Shown: one piece after another, positions 9,354 to 19,058 of the stretch
Layout: every line of letters starts with the position of its first letter
Numbering within the stretch: the stretch's first letter is position 1
Translations under genes and position numbers: made by a program
The notes under the pieces: generated by a model
Databases searched by the model: none
The model's input: the letters and a program-made list of their open reading frames with translations, nothing else
Told to the model about the DNA's origin: nothing
Assembly: GCA_028690445.1 (NCBI GenBank)
Contig: JAQVBE010000013.1
Coordinates: 1-64,000, forward strand
Reading direction: 5' to 3'
Length of the DNA: 64,000 nt
Origin: Aliarcobacter sp.
GTDB taxonomy: Bacteria > Campylobacterota > Campylobacteria > Campylobacterales > Arcobacteraceae

Positions 9354-10646
9354 TTATTTCCTTACTATTGAGAATGTTAAATTATTAATCTCATTATGAG
9401 ATTTAATATAATTATTTAAATCAGTTAATTCTAGATTTTGAATTTTTTCTAATTCTTTTTGTGAATAATTAGGCTCTAAACCTCTATAATATAAAGTAAA
9501 AGCTCTATTTAATCGTTGAGATAAAGTTTCACTTCTTAAAGGTTCACTTCCAGTTAAAAAGTTTTTTGCAGCGTTTAATTCATCATTTGTTACACCATTT
9601 TTAACAAAATCTTCAATTATTTCACCAACTAGTTTTTTAGCTTCATCTGCCGTTTCATTTTTTGTTTGTAAATATCCATTAAAATAAGAGTGAGATTTAT
9701 TTATAGAAATAGAGCCATAAGCACTATAAGCTAATCCTCTTTTAACTCGTATTTCTTCCATTAATCTTGAACCAAAGCCAGAACCACCTAAAATAAATGA
9801 AGCAACTTTTGCTTTATAATTTTCTTCGTCTTTAGAATTGATATTAAACGAACTCCCAAAATAAATATATGCTTGTTGAGTATCTTTTATTAATACTTTT
9901 TCTTCTTTTTTAGAAATAAAATTCACTTCTTCTAATTGAGCTTTTTTACCAACATTTAATGTTTCTAAAAGAGGTTTTACTAATTTTTCAAACTCTTTTA
10001 ATTCAAAATCACCACCAGCTACAATTATTAAATTTTCCAAACAAACAGTTTGAGATATAAAGTTTTCTATATCTTTTAATTCTATTTTAGAAATAGATTC
10101 AATTGTTCCTGCAGCTGAATTTTCAAGGGTTGTTCCTTTAAAAAGTACCGATTTTAGTTGATTATTTGCAACATAATCAAAATCATTCTCTTTTCTTTTT
10201 AATGAACCTGTTTGCATGGTTTTTAATTTATTTAAAGTATCTTGTGTGTAATTTGGTGATTTTAAAAGTGCTGTTAAAAGTTCAATCCCTTTTTTTGATT
10301 GCTCTTTTAAATTTGACAATTCAATAACAAAAGTCTCAAAACCATTTGAAGTAGCCAAAGAAATGGCATTTTCTTCTAACTTTTGAGCAAATTTAGTAGC
10401 TCCTAATTCCTTTGTTCCTTCATTTAAAAGCTTTGAAGAAAGACTTACTAATCCACTTTTATTTTTATCTTGAATATATCCTGAGTTTTGAAAAACTAAC
10501 TGGAGATTTAAAATCGGTAAAGCTTTTTGTTCTTCAAAAATTACAGGTATTTGAACACCTTTTATATCAATATGCTTTATTGTAGCACTCATTAAATTTC
10601 CTTGTAATATTAAGAGGATGAATAAAAAATAATATTTTATTTTCAT
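9354..10646 (-). CDS. M16 family peptidase homologue lacking the HxxEH zinc motif
   Basis: A 430-aa exported protein with an N-terminal signal peptide (about 20 residues, ending near LMSA). It has the two-lobed M16B fold pattern: the N-lobe segment [20 protein letters not shown] and the C-lobe motif [14 protein letters not shown]. In active M16 enzymes the position of LLNEG carries HxxEH, and here both histidines are missing. The RGLAY...Y motif is that of the non-catalytic partner subunit of M16 pairs. It is therefore probably a substrate-binding subunit or a periplasmic chaperone-like protein. It lies 5 bases after mqnC. Confidence 0.85.
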   Translation of the reverse strand: MKIKYYFLFILLILQGNLMSATIKHIDIKGVQIPVIFEEQKALPILNLQLVFQNSGYIQDKNKSGLVSLSSKLLNEGTKELGATKFAQKLEENAISLATSNGFETFVIELSNLKEQSKKGIELLTALLKSPNYTQDTLNKLKTMQTGSLKRKENDFDYVANNQLKSVLFKGTTLENSAAGTIESISKIELKDIENFISQTVCLENLIIVAGGDFELKEFEKLVKPLLETLNVGKKAQLEEVNFISKKEEKVLIKDTQQAYIYFGSSFNINSKDEENYKAKVASFILGGSGFGSRLMEEIRVKRGLAYSAYGSISINKSHSYFNGYLQTKNETADEAKKLVGEIIEDFVKNGVTNDELNAAKNFLTGSEPLRSETLSQRLNRAFTLYYRGLEPNYSQKELEKIQNLELTDLNNYIKSHNEINNLTFSIVRK

Positions 10647-10651
10647 TAGAT

Positions 10652-11725
10652 TTAGAACCTTTCTAAAATCTCATAAGCTGTATTTCTTTTTGCAGGGTTT
10701 TCACCTATGTCTTTTATAAGTCTAATCATTTCTTCTTGATTCATTCTATTTGATGCGCCTGCTGCTTTTACAACATTTTCTTCCATCATTGTACTTCCTA
10801 AATCATTTGCTCCAAATTTTAAAGCTAATTGTCCAACATAAGAACCTTGCGTTACCCATGAACTTTGCATATTTTTAAAGTTATCTAAATAGAGTCTAGC
10901 AACTGCTAATAATCTTAAATATCTATTTGAAGATTGTGGTTTAATATCTGGAATTTCTGCTTTTAATAGAGTATTATCTCCTTGGAAAGACCACATAATA
11001 AAAGCTCTAAATCCACCTGTTTTATCTTGAAGATTTCTAAGCAATTCCCAATGTTCAATTATTTCTTCATCAGTTTCAACTGTTCCAAACATCATTGTAG
11101 CTGTCGTTTTCATACCAATTGAATGAGCAAGTTCGTGAACTTCAATCCATTCAGCACTATCCATTTTATTTGGAGCAATAATATCTCTTACTCTATCACT
11201 TAAAATTTCTGCACCAGCTCCTGGAACTGAACTTAAACCTTTTACTTGAAGTCTTTTTAAAACTTCTAAAATAGAAATTTTTGAAATTTTTGATATATAT
11301 TTTACTTCGATTGCAGAAAATCCATGAATAGTAATTTGAGGGTATTTGTTATGAATATGCTCAACCAACTCTTCATAATATTCAATTTTTAACTTTGGAT
11401 GAACTCCACCTTGAAAAAGAATCTGCGTTCCACCAATTTCTAAAAGTTCATCTATCTTTTGATCTATTTCATCAAATTTTAAAACATAAGAATCTTCATC
11501 TTTCCCATGTCTAAAAAAGGCACAAAACTTGCAATCAACCCAACAAACATTTGTATAATTGATATTTCTATCAACAATAAATGATGTTGTTTTATCAGGG
11601 TGAAGTTCAGATTTTTTTTCACTTGCTAGTATTCCTAGTTCCAATAATGAAGCATTTTTTATTAAATTAAGTGCATCATTATTTGTTAATCTCTTACTTT
11701 TATCAATAATCATTTTTTCAACCAT
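10652..11725 (-). CDS. mqnC: Cyclic dehypoxanthine futalosine synthase (radical SAM)
   Basis: This 357-aa radical SAM enzyme of the futalosine route to menaquinone cyclises dehypoxanthine futalosine. The Fe-S cysteines are in YTNVCWVDCKFCAFFR (CxxxCxxC, about residues 57-64). QILFQGGVHP, IHGFSAIEV and the C-terminal ANDLGSTMMEENV are typical of the MqnC/MqnE family. The LSSVPGAGAEIL segment and length favour MqnC over MqnE. Campylobacterota make menaquinone this way for anaerobic and microaerobic respiration. Its start overlaps the stop of bamA by one base. Confidence 0.9.
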   Translation of the reverse strand: MVEKMIIDKSKRLTNNDALNLIKNASLLELGILASEKKSELHPDKTTSFIVDRNINYTNVCWVDCKFCAFFRHGKDEDSYVLKFDEIDQKIDELLEIGGTQILFQGGVHPKLKIEYYEELVEHIHNKYPQITIHGFSAIEVKYISKISKISILEVLKRLQVKGLSSVPGAGAEILSDRVRDIIAPNKMDSAEWIEVHELAHSIGMKTTATMMFGTVETDEEIIEHWELLRNLQDKTGGFRAFIMWSFQGDNTLLKAEIPDIKPQSSNRYLRLLAVARLYLDNFKNMQSSWVTQGSYVGQLALKFGANDLGSTMMEENVVKAAGASNRMNQEEMIRLIKDIGENPAKRNTAYEILERF

Positions 11726-13998
11726 TAAAAGCTAGAACCTAAAGAAAATTCAAATGAAGAAGTAGAATCACCTGGTTCATTATCAAGTGCTTTTGCAAAT
11801 ATTAACTGTAAAGGTCCCATTGGAGAAACCCATTCAAGTAAAGCTCCTGTTCCAGATCTTTTTACATCTGTAAATGTATCTTGACCAATCATTCCATAAT
11901 CGTAAAATAATCCCCATCTCATTTTAGCACTTGGAACTAGTGGAAAACTCATTTCAACAGAATTCGCCCAAAGATTTTTATAAGGGTCTGTTTTGTAACC
12001 TGATTCATTAGAAGGGAATGCATAAGATTTATATCCTCTTAATGTTTTTGCTCCTCCTAAGTATAAAGAATCACCTTGATTTATTTGACCATTATCAACT
12101 AAAATTTTTACTTGAGTTTTTAACCTTAAAACCCAATCAAGTTCTGCTAAATTCTCAAGTGAATAGAAATATTTTCCATAAGTAGTTGATTTTAGATATT
12201 TAGAATCTCCACCAACACCAGCATATTCAAGTGATGTTCCAAGTTTTACACCTTCTCTTGGAAAATAGAAATCATCTGTGTTGTCAAAATTTAAATATGG
12301 TGTTACTGAACTAGAAAGATAGTCTTTATCTTCATAAATTTTTCTATTCGGATCTCTTGTTGCTAAAAATGCTGAAGAATAATCATAATTTTCACTAACA
12401 GAATCTAATCTATATCTAGTACCTAAATATAAATCTCTAACAATTTGTTTCCCAATAGCAACTGAAAAACCTTTTGTATCAATGTTTGAATCATATTTAT
12501 CTCTATTAATTTCAGCTTTAGTACTATGAACTTCAACTTCACCATTATAATTACTATCATTAATCGCTGGATTTTTCAAACTAAGTTCAAATCGACTAGT
12601 TCTTGCAGATAAATCAGCACTTAATCCTAAACCTAATCCTGAACCAAACATATTAACTTCAGTAATAGATCCATTTACCATCATTTTATCGTAAGAACCA
12701 TATCCTCCACCTAACATTAATGAACCAGTTGCTGCTTCTGTAACTTTTACAACAATATCAAGTTTTTCATCACTAACCCTTTTTTCTTCAATAACTACAC
12801 TTTCGAAAAATCTTGATCTTTTTAATTTATTAGTAGAGCTTTTAAAATCTGTTAGATTATATAAATCTCCAGGAGCTAAATAAACATCTCTTCTTACAAC
12901 CCTATCAAGAGTTTTTGTATTTCCTGAGATTTTTACATCATTGATATATACTTTTTTACCAGGGATTACATTATAAACAACATCAACTTTTTGATTTTTC
13001 TCATCTTTTACTAAATCAAATTTAACATCAACAAAAGCATAACCTTTATCAGCTACTTTTGTTCTAATATACTCTTGATCTTGTCTTAGTTTTTTTATGT
13101 TAAATGTATTTCCAATAATTAATTTTAATTCAGGATAAATAGTTTTTGGATCAACAATAGAAGAATCTAAATATATTTTTATACCATTAGTAGTATATTT
13201 TTGACCTTCAGCTATAAAAAAATCTAATTTTGCTTGATTTGATGCAAAATCTATATCTAGAAAAGGTTCTTTAACTTGTGCATCTAAATAACCTTTTTCA
13301 TAATATAGTTCATTAATTCTTTTTGAATCATACTTTAATTGGTCGATTTTTACTTCACCATCATTTTGCCCAAACCACCAAGAAGCAAATTCAATTTCTT
13401 TATTAGCGGTTACATGATCAAAATCATCTTGTTCTAATTTATTTGCACCATGATAATTTGCTTTTTTGATGATAATTTCATCACCTTTATTTACATTAAA
13501 GGTTACTTTTAAAGATTGGTCATTAATTCTTTCAATTTCAGTTTCAACGACTGAATTTATATGACCTTCACTTGTTAGCATACTAAGAAGCTTTTCTTTT
13601 GCTTCTTTTACTCTTTTTTCAGTATACATAGCACCTTTCTTTAAATTTATGGCACTTCTAACAGCATCTAAATCTTCAGGTCTTGATTTATAACCTTTTA
13701 TATCAACACTTGAAATAGAAGGTTTTTCTTTAAATATAAATTTCAAAATACCATTTTCACTTGAAACTGTAATATCATCGAAATAACCATACTTATAAAA
13801 CTTAAGTACAGCATCATTTAACTTGTCTTTATTGAGTTCTTCTCCAACTTTCATTGACAAAGTTTCATTTAAAATTTCTGGAGATAACTTATTTACATCT
13901 TTATATTCTATTGATTTTATTGTATCTGCGCTTAGTGCTGCTGCACAAGCTAAAGAAAATAGTACGACTTTATTTTTCACAACTGTCCTTAATTTCAT
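11725..13998 (-). CDS. bamA: Outer-membrane protein assembly factor BamA
   Basis: This 757-aa Omp85 protein inserts beta-barrel proteins into the outer membrane. It has a signal peptide (VVLFSLACAAALSAD), then about five POTRA domains to about residue 420, each with the pattern (V/I)xxIxxxGNxxxxxxxI (for example VDIKGYKSRPEDL and VKISGNTKTLDRVVRRD). The C-terminal 16-strand barrel contains YLGGAKTLRGYKSYAF, the conserved (V/I)RGY loop motif, and it ends in Phe (FEFSLGSSF), the expected signal. It precedes mqnC and the M16 homologue. Confidence 0.95.
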   Translation of the reverse strand: MKLRTVVKNKVVLFSLACAAALSADTIKSIEYKDVNKLSPEILNETLSMKVGEELNKDKLNDAVLKFYKYGYFDDITVSSENGILKFIFKEKPSISSVDIKGYKSRPEDLDAVRSAINLKKGAMYTEKRVKEAKEKLLSMLTSEGHINSVVETEIERINDQSLKVTFNVNKGDEIIIKKANYHGANKLEQDDFDHVTANKEIEFASWWFGQNDGEVKIDQLKYDSKRINELYYEKGYLDAQVKEPFLDIDFASNQAKLDFFIAEGQKYTTNGIKIYLDSSIVDPKTIYPELKLIIGNTFNIKKLRQDQEYIRTKVADKGYAFVDVKFDLVKDEKNQKVDVVYNVIPGKKVYINDVKISGNTKTLDRVVRRDVYLAPGDLYNLTDFKSSTNKLKRSRFFESVVIEEKRVSDEKLDIVVKVTEAATGSLMLGGGYGSYDKMMVNGSITEVNMFGSGLGLGLSADLSARTSRFELSLKNPAINDSNYNGEVEVHSTKAEINRDKYDSNIDTKGFSVAIGKQIVRDLYLGTRYRLDSVSENYDYSSAFLATRDPNRKIYEDKDYLSSSVTPYLNFDNTDDFYFPREGVKLGTSLEYAGVGGDSKYLKSTTYGKYFYSLENLAELDWVLRLKTQVKILVDNGQINQGDSLYLGGAKTLRGYKSYAFPSNESGYKTDPYKNLWANSVEMSFPLVPSAKMRWGLFYDYGMIGQDTFTDVKRSGTGALLEWVSPMGPLQLIFAKALDNEPGDSTSSFEFSLGSSF

Positions 13999-14080
13999 TA
14001 TAGGTCAATAATATAGCTAAATATAGTTTATATAAATATTAAGATATAATTTTATTTCAAATTATTAGAAGGGTTATATT

Positions 14081-14911
14081 TTGAATATAGGAATTATTGG
14101 TTTAGGACTAATGGGTGGTTCTTTAGCAAAAGCTGTAAAAAGATATGGTATTGCAAACAAAGTTTATGGTTTTACAAATAGTGAAAAAAATAAAAAAGAT
14201 ATTTTAGATCTAAATTTAGTTGATGAATTAGTCGATTTAGAAACTCTGAAAAAAGTTTCAGATGTTATTATCTTAGCTATCCCAGTTGATGCAATAATTG
14301 AGATGTTTCCAGACTTTTTAGATATAGATGAAAATACAACGATTATTGATATGGGTTCTACAAAGGAGTATATTGTAAAAAATATTCCAAATAAAATCAG
14401 AAAAAACTTCATCGCTGCTCATCCAATGACAGGAACTGAAAAATCAGGTCCAAAAGCTGCAATTGATGATTTGTACGAAGGAAAAACTGTTGTTTTTTGT
14501 GATTTAGAAGATAATGGTAATTTACATGTTAACAAAGCTTTTAAAATTTTTCAAGCAATGGGAATGAGAATAGTTGTGATGGATAGTAATCAACATGATA
14601 TTCATGCTTGCTACATGTCTCATTTACCACATATTTTATCTTTTTCTTTAGCTAATACTGTTATGAGCCATGAAGATCCAAAATCGATTATTGCTCTTGC
14701 TGCTGGTGGATTTAAAGATATGAGTAGAATTGCAAAATCAAGTCCACGAATGTGGGGAGATATTTTTAAACAAAATAAAAAAAATCTTTTAGACTCAATA
14801 GATTTATTTGAAAGCCAACTACAAAATGCTAGAAAAATGGTTGAAGAAGATAATTATGAAGATTTAGAAAAATGGATGAAAAAAGCAAACACTTTACATG
14901 AGATATTATAA
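14081..14911 (+). CDS. tyrA: Prephenate dehydrogenase
   Basis: This 276-aa NAD-dependent enzyme converts prephenate to 4-hydroxyphenylpyruvate in tyrosine synthesis. The Rossmann motif GLGLMGGSLA is at residues 7-16. AIPVDAI, FIAAHPMTGTEKSGP (active-site His) and CYMSHLPHILSFSLA (second catalytic His) are typical. The start is TTG at 14081 behind AGAAGGG, with no closer ATG that keeps the Rossmann fold. There is no chorismate mutase or ACT domain. It is convergent with folP. Confidence 0.93.
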   Translation: MNIGIIGLGLMGGSLAKAVKRYGIANKVYGFTNSEKNKKDILDLNLVDELVDLETLKKVSDVIILAIPVDAIIEMFPDFLDIDENTTIIDMGSTKEYIVKNIPNKIRKNFIAAHPMTGTEKSGPKAAIDDLYEGKTVVFCDLEDNGNLHVNKAFKIFQAMGMRIVVMDSNQHDIHACYMSHLPHILSFSLANTVMSHEDPKSIIALAAGGFKDMSRIAKSSPRMWGDIFKQNKKNLLDSIDLFESQLQNARKMVEEDNYEDLEKWMKKANTLHEIL

Positions 14912-14925
14912 ATTTAGTATCTCAT
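14898..14925. terminator. Hairpin between convergent tyrA and folP
   Basis: ATGAGATA (14898-14905) pairs with TATCTCAT (14918-14925) around a 12-base loop, followed on the plus strand by TTTAATTT. It covers the tyrA stop codon and lies just before the folP end, so it could terminate tyrA transcription. The stem is only 8 bp and AT-rich. Confidence 0.45.
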
Positions 14926-14926
14926 T

Positions 14927-16066
14927 TTAATTTATATTATTTATTGCCTCAAAAACTTTAATTGCTTGGAAATGTTCTTTTACATCATGACATCTAATAA
15001 TTGAAGCTCCATTTCTTATTGATTCAAGATGAATAGCAAGAGTTCCTGAAAGTCTATCTTCGATAGGTGTTGGAGTAATTTTATCTATCATTGATTTTCT
15101 ACTTGCACCAATTAAAAGTTCATATCCAAAATGTTTGAAATGTTCTAAATTTTTAAGTAATAAAAGATTATGTTCAAGAGTTTTCCCAAAACCAATTCCA
15201 ACATCTAAAACAATATCTTCTATTCCAAAACTTTGGGCTTTTTGTATTTGATTTTTTAAATAAGTATCTATTTCTAAAATCACATTTTCATATGTTGGAT
15301 TGTTTTGCATGGTTGTTTGATTATTTTGCATATGCATAATTACAACTTGTGCATTATAACTTGCAGCAATTTTGCAAACTTCATCATTTTCTAATCCTGT
15401 AATATCATTTACTATTTTAAATCCATGATTTAAAACATAATCAATTACTTTTGGAGCATAAGAGTCTATTGAAAAATCTACTTTTTCGTAATATTTGTTT
15501 TTATAGATTGTATCAACTATATCTTTTACTCTTTGAAGTTCTACATCTTCAGGAACATTAATACTTCCAGGTCTTGAAGAAACTGCACCAATATCTATAA
15601 TATTTGCACCATCTTCAATCATTTTTTCAATTCTCAAATTTGCTTGTGAATTATCAAATCTACTATTTTTAAAAAATGAATCTTCATTTGCATTTAAAAC
15701 ACCCATGATTTTTGTAGGATAATTTTGTTCTTTTACATAACTTTTTAAAGATTTTGCTAACTCTTTTAAACCAAAAGGTTGAGCTAACTCTTTTCTTGAT
15801 AAGGTTTCAAAATGTTTTGTAGTTCCTATTAAAACAGCATCTACGTATTTATCTTTAGCAATTATAACGCCACTAGGAACTGCTAAATCAGCACCAATTG
15901 ATAAGGCATCTTGTTTTAAAATATTAGCAGCACCAACATGCATATTTTTTATATACAAAGTATGAAGTTTTGATTTTTTTGAAAGAATAGAAATTCCACC
16001 ACTATCACAACCTAAATTTTCATAAAACTTTTTTGTATCACTTAATGATATTTTATATGTTTGCAT
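14927..16066 (-). CDS. folP: Dihydropteroate synthase
   Basis: A 379-aa protein that condenses p-aminobenzoate with hydroxymethyl-dihydropterin diphosphate in folate synthesis. The TIM-barrel domain starts near residue 120 with IMGVLNANEDSFF (family IMGxxNxTPDSF), then IIDIGAVSSRPGS, VVIMHMQ, VLDVGIGFGKT and LLIGASRKSMI. The first roughly 115 residues are an N-terminal extension that I recall as typical of Campylobacterota FolP. It is last in a conserved rppH-lysC-hobA-holB-folP group. Confidence 0.92.
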   Translation of the reverse strand: MQTYKISLSDTKKFYENLGCDSGGISILSKKSKLHTLYIKNMHVGAANILKQDALSIGADLAVPSGVIIAKDKYVDAVLIGTTKHFETLSRKELAQPFGLKELAKSLKSYVKEQNYPTKIMGVLNANEDSFFKNSRFDNSQANLRIEKMIEDGANIIDIGAVSSRPGSINVPEDVELQRVKDIVDTIYKNKYYEKVDFSIDSYAPKVIDYVLNHGFKIVNDITGLENDEVCKIAASYNAQVVIMHMQNNQTTMQNNPTYENVILEIDTYLKNQIQKAQSFGIEDIVLDVGIGFGKTLEHNLLLLKNLEHFKHFGYELLIGASRKSMIDKITPTPIEDRLSGTLAIHLESIRNGASIIRCHDVKEHFQAIKVFEAINNIN

Positions 16067-16091
16067 ATGCTACTCCAGAAATAAAAGCTTT

Positions 16092-16718
16092 TTAATGTTT
16101 GTTTTTTTGATTTGCTAAAGACAAAAGTAGGGTAGTTAAAACATTTATTGGTCTTGAATTTAATTCTAATAATTTTATAGATTTTGAGAAAAGATCAAGT
16201 TCTTTGTGAGATAATTTGATTCTTTGATTATTTACTTTCATTAAAATAGATTCAACAATATCTTTTGCTTCTTGTTTAGATATTTTTTGATTGTCCTTTA
16301 AAAAATTGTAAATATCTTTTAAATCTAATTTATTTATATCTAAAATAGATTCATTTTTTAAAACAGATTTTTTTAGATATTTATAAGGTAATCTTGAATA
16401 AATTGTTGGTAAAAGTGATGATTTTGAATTTGTAATAATTATAAATACAACATTTTTAGGTGGTTCTTCTAAAATTTTTAATAAAGAATTTTGAGCTTCT
16501 TTCCTAAAAGTTGAACCACATAAAAATATATATTTTTTTTCACTACTTGCAATATAAGCCTCTTTTATAGCTTGATTTGCTTGGATTAATAAAAACTCTT
16601 CTTTTTCTTCATTTTTAATAATTCTTGTTGAGTGAATAGGGTAGTTTGGTAATAATTCAGCTAAAGTAGCTTCAATATCATTAACTATTAAAATAGAAGA
16701 ATAATCAATAAAATTCAT
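16092..16718 (-). CDS. holB: DNA polymerase III delta' subunit
   Basis: A 208-aa protein, shorter than the usual 300+ aa delta' but similar to Campylobacterota versions. FLCGSTFRKEAQNSLLKILEEPPKNVVFII is cited here by its core NSLLKILEEPP (about residues 78-88), the hallmark of clamp-loader AAA+ proteins, followed by ITNSKSSLLPTIYSRL (sensor 1/arginine-finger SRC-like region, here SRL). There is no P-loop, as expected for delta', which opens the sliding clamp together with delta. It starts 4 bases after hobA, which links replication initiation and clamp loading in one operon. Confidence 0.85.
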   Translation of the reverse strand: MNFIDYSSILIVNDIEATLAELLPNYPIHSTRIIKNEEKEEFLLIQANQAIKEAYIASSEKKYIFLCGSTFRKEAQNSLLKILEEPPKNVVFIIITNSKSSLLPTIYSRLPYKYLKKSVLKNESILDINKLDLKDIYNFLKDNQKISKQEAKDIVESILMKVNNQRIKLSHKELDLFSKSIKLLELNSRPINVLTTLLLSLANQKNKH

Positions 16719-16722
16719 TAAA

Positions 16723-17274
16723 TTAATTTTCTACATTTATTTCAGCAAATAAAGAAGCACTTACTGATTTATTATAAAGTCTAAACATTTGTAAAAGTTT
16801 CATATCTAAGGCTTCATCATTTGATTTTAAATTAAAAGCATCTTGTTTTTCTTCATCAAATAGCCATAAAAAAGAGTGTTTAGATACTTTTGGGATAACA
16901 GCTCTTACATCTTGACTTCTTCCAATATACCAAAAACAATATCCATTTGGAAAAGAAATACTTAACATATCTTTTATATATGAAATATCTTCATCAGATT
17001 TAACTGTATCAATATATCTATAAAAAGATTTAAAATCATAATATGGTAAAAAAGGTCTATTTAATTTTGTAGAATTTATATTTCCTAAAATATATTCTAA
17101 AAACCATTCTCTTTCTTTATCTGTTACTACAATTATTGAAAAACCTCTTTCTAAAAGATTATGAATATTTTTAGATACCAAGGGTGTCCATTCATATTTC
17201 TTTTCTTCCAACCAAGGAGATATTAATCTATCTTCCCTAATTGTATCGACAGTCCAATTTAAAAATTCTTGCAC
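16723..17274 (-). CDS. hobA: DnaA-binding initiation protein HobA
   Basis: A 183-aa protein recognised as the Campylobacterota-specific HobA, a structural analogue of DiaA that tetramerises and helps DnaA assemble at oriC. The start MQEFLNWTVDTIREDRL and the ISPWLEEKKYEWTPL segment are typical, and the length matches H. pylori HobA (about 180 aa). It is placed between lysC and holB as in C. jejuni (from memory). The gap to lysC is two bases. Confidence 0.88.
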   Translation of the reverse strand: MQEFLNWTVDTIREDRLISPWLEEKKYEWTPLVSKNIHNLLERGFSIIVVTDKEREWFLEYILGNINSTKLNRPFLPYYDFKSFYRYIDTVKSDEDISYIKDMLSISFPNGYCFWYIGRSQDVRAVIPKVSKHSFLWLFDEEKQDAFNLKSNDEALDMKLLQMFRLYNKSVSASLFAEINVEN

Positions 17275-17276
17275 TA

Positions 17277-18488
17277 CTATTTATCCAAATCGTAAGCATC
17301 ATGTAAAGCACGAACCGCTAGTTCAGCGTATTTCAAATCAATAATCATAGAAATCTTGATTTCACTTGTTGAAATAATTCTAATATTAATATTTTCATTA
17401 GCAAGTGCAGTGAAAGCTTTTGATGCAACTCCTGTATGAGATTTCATACCAACACCAACAATTGATACTTTACAAATTGCTTCATTATAATCAATTTTTT
17501 CAGCTTGAGTTTTAAACTTTTCCATAACATTTTTACAAATTAATAAATCTGTTGTTGGAATAGTAAAATCTAAATCAGTTTTACCATCAACACCAACTGT
17601 TTGAACAATCATATCAACATTTATATTTGCATCTGCAAGTGAAGTGAAAATTGAAGCTGCAATTCCTGGTTTATCAGTAACTCCATACATTCCAACTCTC
17701 ACTTGATTTTTATCTAAAGCAATTCCACTTACAATTGGTTTTTCCATAATATTTTCTTCCTTTGTTATTAATGTACCTTCAACTTCTGGCGTGAAGCTGC
17801 TTCTTGATACTAAATTTACATTTAATTTTTTTGCCATTTCTACAGATCTATTTTGTAAAACTTTTGCACCTAAAGATGCTAATTCTAACATTTCATCATA
17901 AGAAATCATTTCTAATTTTTTTGCTTTTGGTTCAATTCTAGGATCTGTTGTGTAAATACCATCAACATCTGTATAAATCTCACAAACATCTGCTTCAATA
18001 GCACCAGCGATTGCAACAGCAGTTAAATCTGAACCACCTCTGCCTAAAGTTGAAACTCTTAATGTATCTTGTGCAACCCCTTGAAAACCAGCAACTATAA
18101 TAATATTTCCATCTTTAATTGCTTTTTTCATTTCTGTTGTATCAATACTTTCAATTCTAGCTTTTGTATGGGCATTATCGGTCATAATTCCAGCTTGTCT
18201 TCCACTCATAGAAGTAGCTTTATATCCCATTTCATTTAATGCAATTGAAAGTAATGCAGAGGTTACTCGTTCACCTGAGCTTAAAAGCATATCAATTTCA
18301 TCTGCTTTTGGAGTTTTTGAATAATATTCAGCATATTCTATTAATTTATTAGTTTCTCCACTCATCGCAGATACAACAGCAATAACATCATGACCTTCGT
18401 CTTTTATTTTTTTAATGATATTTGCAACATTTTGAATTCTATCAAGTGTACCAACACTTGTTCCACCAAACTTAAGTACTTTTAACAT
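17277..18488 (-). CDS. lysC: Aspartate kinase
   Basis: This 403-aa enzyme phosphorylates aspartate at the head of the lysine/diaminopimelate, threonine and methionine pathways. KFGGTSVG at residues 6-13 is the catalytic start. SGERVTSALLS, TLGRGGSDLTAVA and YTDVDGIYTTDPR form the nucleotide and substrate site. Two ACT domains fill the C-terminal third (VGMYGVTDKPGIAASIF and VSIVGVGMKSHTGVASKAF), implying allosteric feedback by lysine or threonine. Diaminopimelate for the cell wall depends on it. It is 17 bases downstream of rppH. Confidence 0.95.
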   Translation of the reverse strand: MLKVLKFGGTSVGTLDRIQNVANIIKKIKDEGHDVIAVVSAMSGETNKLIEYAEYYSKTPKADEIDMLLSSGERVTSALLSIALNEMGYKATSMSGRQAGIMTDNAHTKARIESIDTTEMKKAIKDGNIIIVAGFQGVAQDTLRVSTLGRGGSDLTAVAIAGAIEADVCEIYTDVDGIYTTDPRIEPKAKKLEMISYDEMLELASLGAKVLQNRSVEMAKKLNVNLVSRSSFTPEVEGTLITKEENIMEKPIVSGIALDKNQVRVGMYGVTDKPGIAASIFTSLADANINVDMIVQTVGVDGKTDLDFTIPTTDLLICKNVMEKFKTQAEKIDYNEAICKVSIVGVGMKSHTGVASKAFTALANENINIRIISTSEIKISMIIDLKYAELAVRALHDAYDLDK

Positions 18489-18505
18489 CTAATTTTTTAT
18501 CCTTT

Positions 18506-19003
18506 TTAAATATAACCTTCAGTTTTAAAATATTGTAGAACTTGTTTATAAACAGTTCTTTTAAAAAAAGTTATATAATCATAAATATTTTTAGTAGGCA
18601 CAAATTTATATTCGCTAAATTCTGGAATTTCTGTATTAATATTTATTTTAGCGCCTTTTTTGAGTTTAACTAAATAATATTTTTGTCTTTGTCCATCGTA
18701 AGGATACATCCTTTTTGCAATAGCAGCAGGAAATTCATAAGATACCCAACTTGGATATTCTGCTATGATTTCTACGTCTCTTGTTCCGATTTCTTCTTCT
18801 AATTCTCTAAATAGTGCCTCTTTTGAAGATTCACCTTCATCAATTCCACCTTGAGGAAATTGCCAAGCATTTTCAACGTCGGTTCTTGAAGCTATAAATA
18901 TTTCGCATTTATGAGGATATTTTGCTGATAATACAATTGCGGCTACATTAGGTCTAAATTTTTTTTTCTCGTTGTTAATTGTGTTTTCATTTTTATCAGT
19001 CAT
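18506..19003 (-). CDS. rppH: RNA pyrophosphohydrolase (Nudix)
   Basis: The 165-aa protein has a complete Nudix box, GGIDEGESSKEALFRELEEE followed by IG (Gx5Ex7REUxEExGU), at about residues 52-73. The flanking AWQFPQGGI and the RQKYYLVKL segment are typical of RppH/NudH, which removes pyrophosphate from 5'-triphosphate mRNA and starts its decay. It could also hydrolyse dinucleoside polyphosphates. It is first in the rppH-lysC-hobA-holB-folP group and diverges from hemW. Confidence 0.92.
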   Translation of the reverse strand: MTDKNENTINNEKKKFRPNVAAIVLSAKYPHKCEIFIASRTDVENAWQFPQGGIDEGESSKEALFRELEEEIGTRDVEIIAEYPSWVSYEFPAAIAKRMYPYDGQRQKYYLVKLKKGAKININTEIPEFSEYKFVPTKNIYDYITFFKRTVYKQVLQYFKTEGYI

Positions 19004-19058
19004 AAATATATTTTCCCTTATAATTAGCCAGATATTTTACAAAAACTAGGATTAAAAA

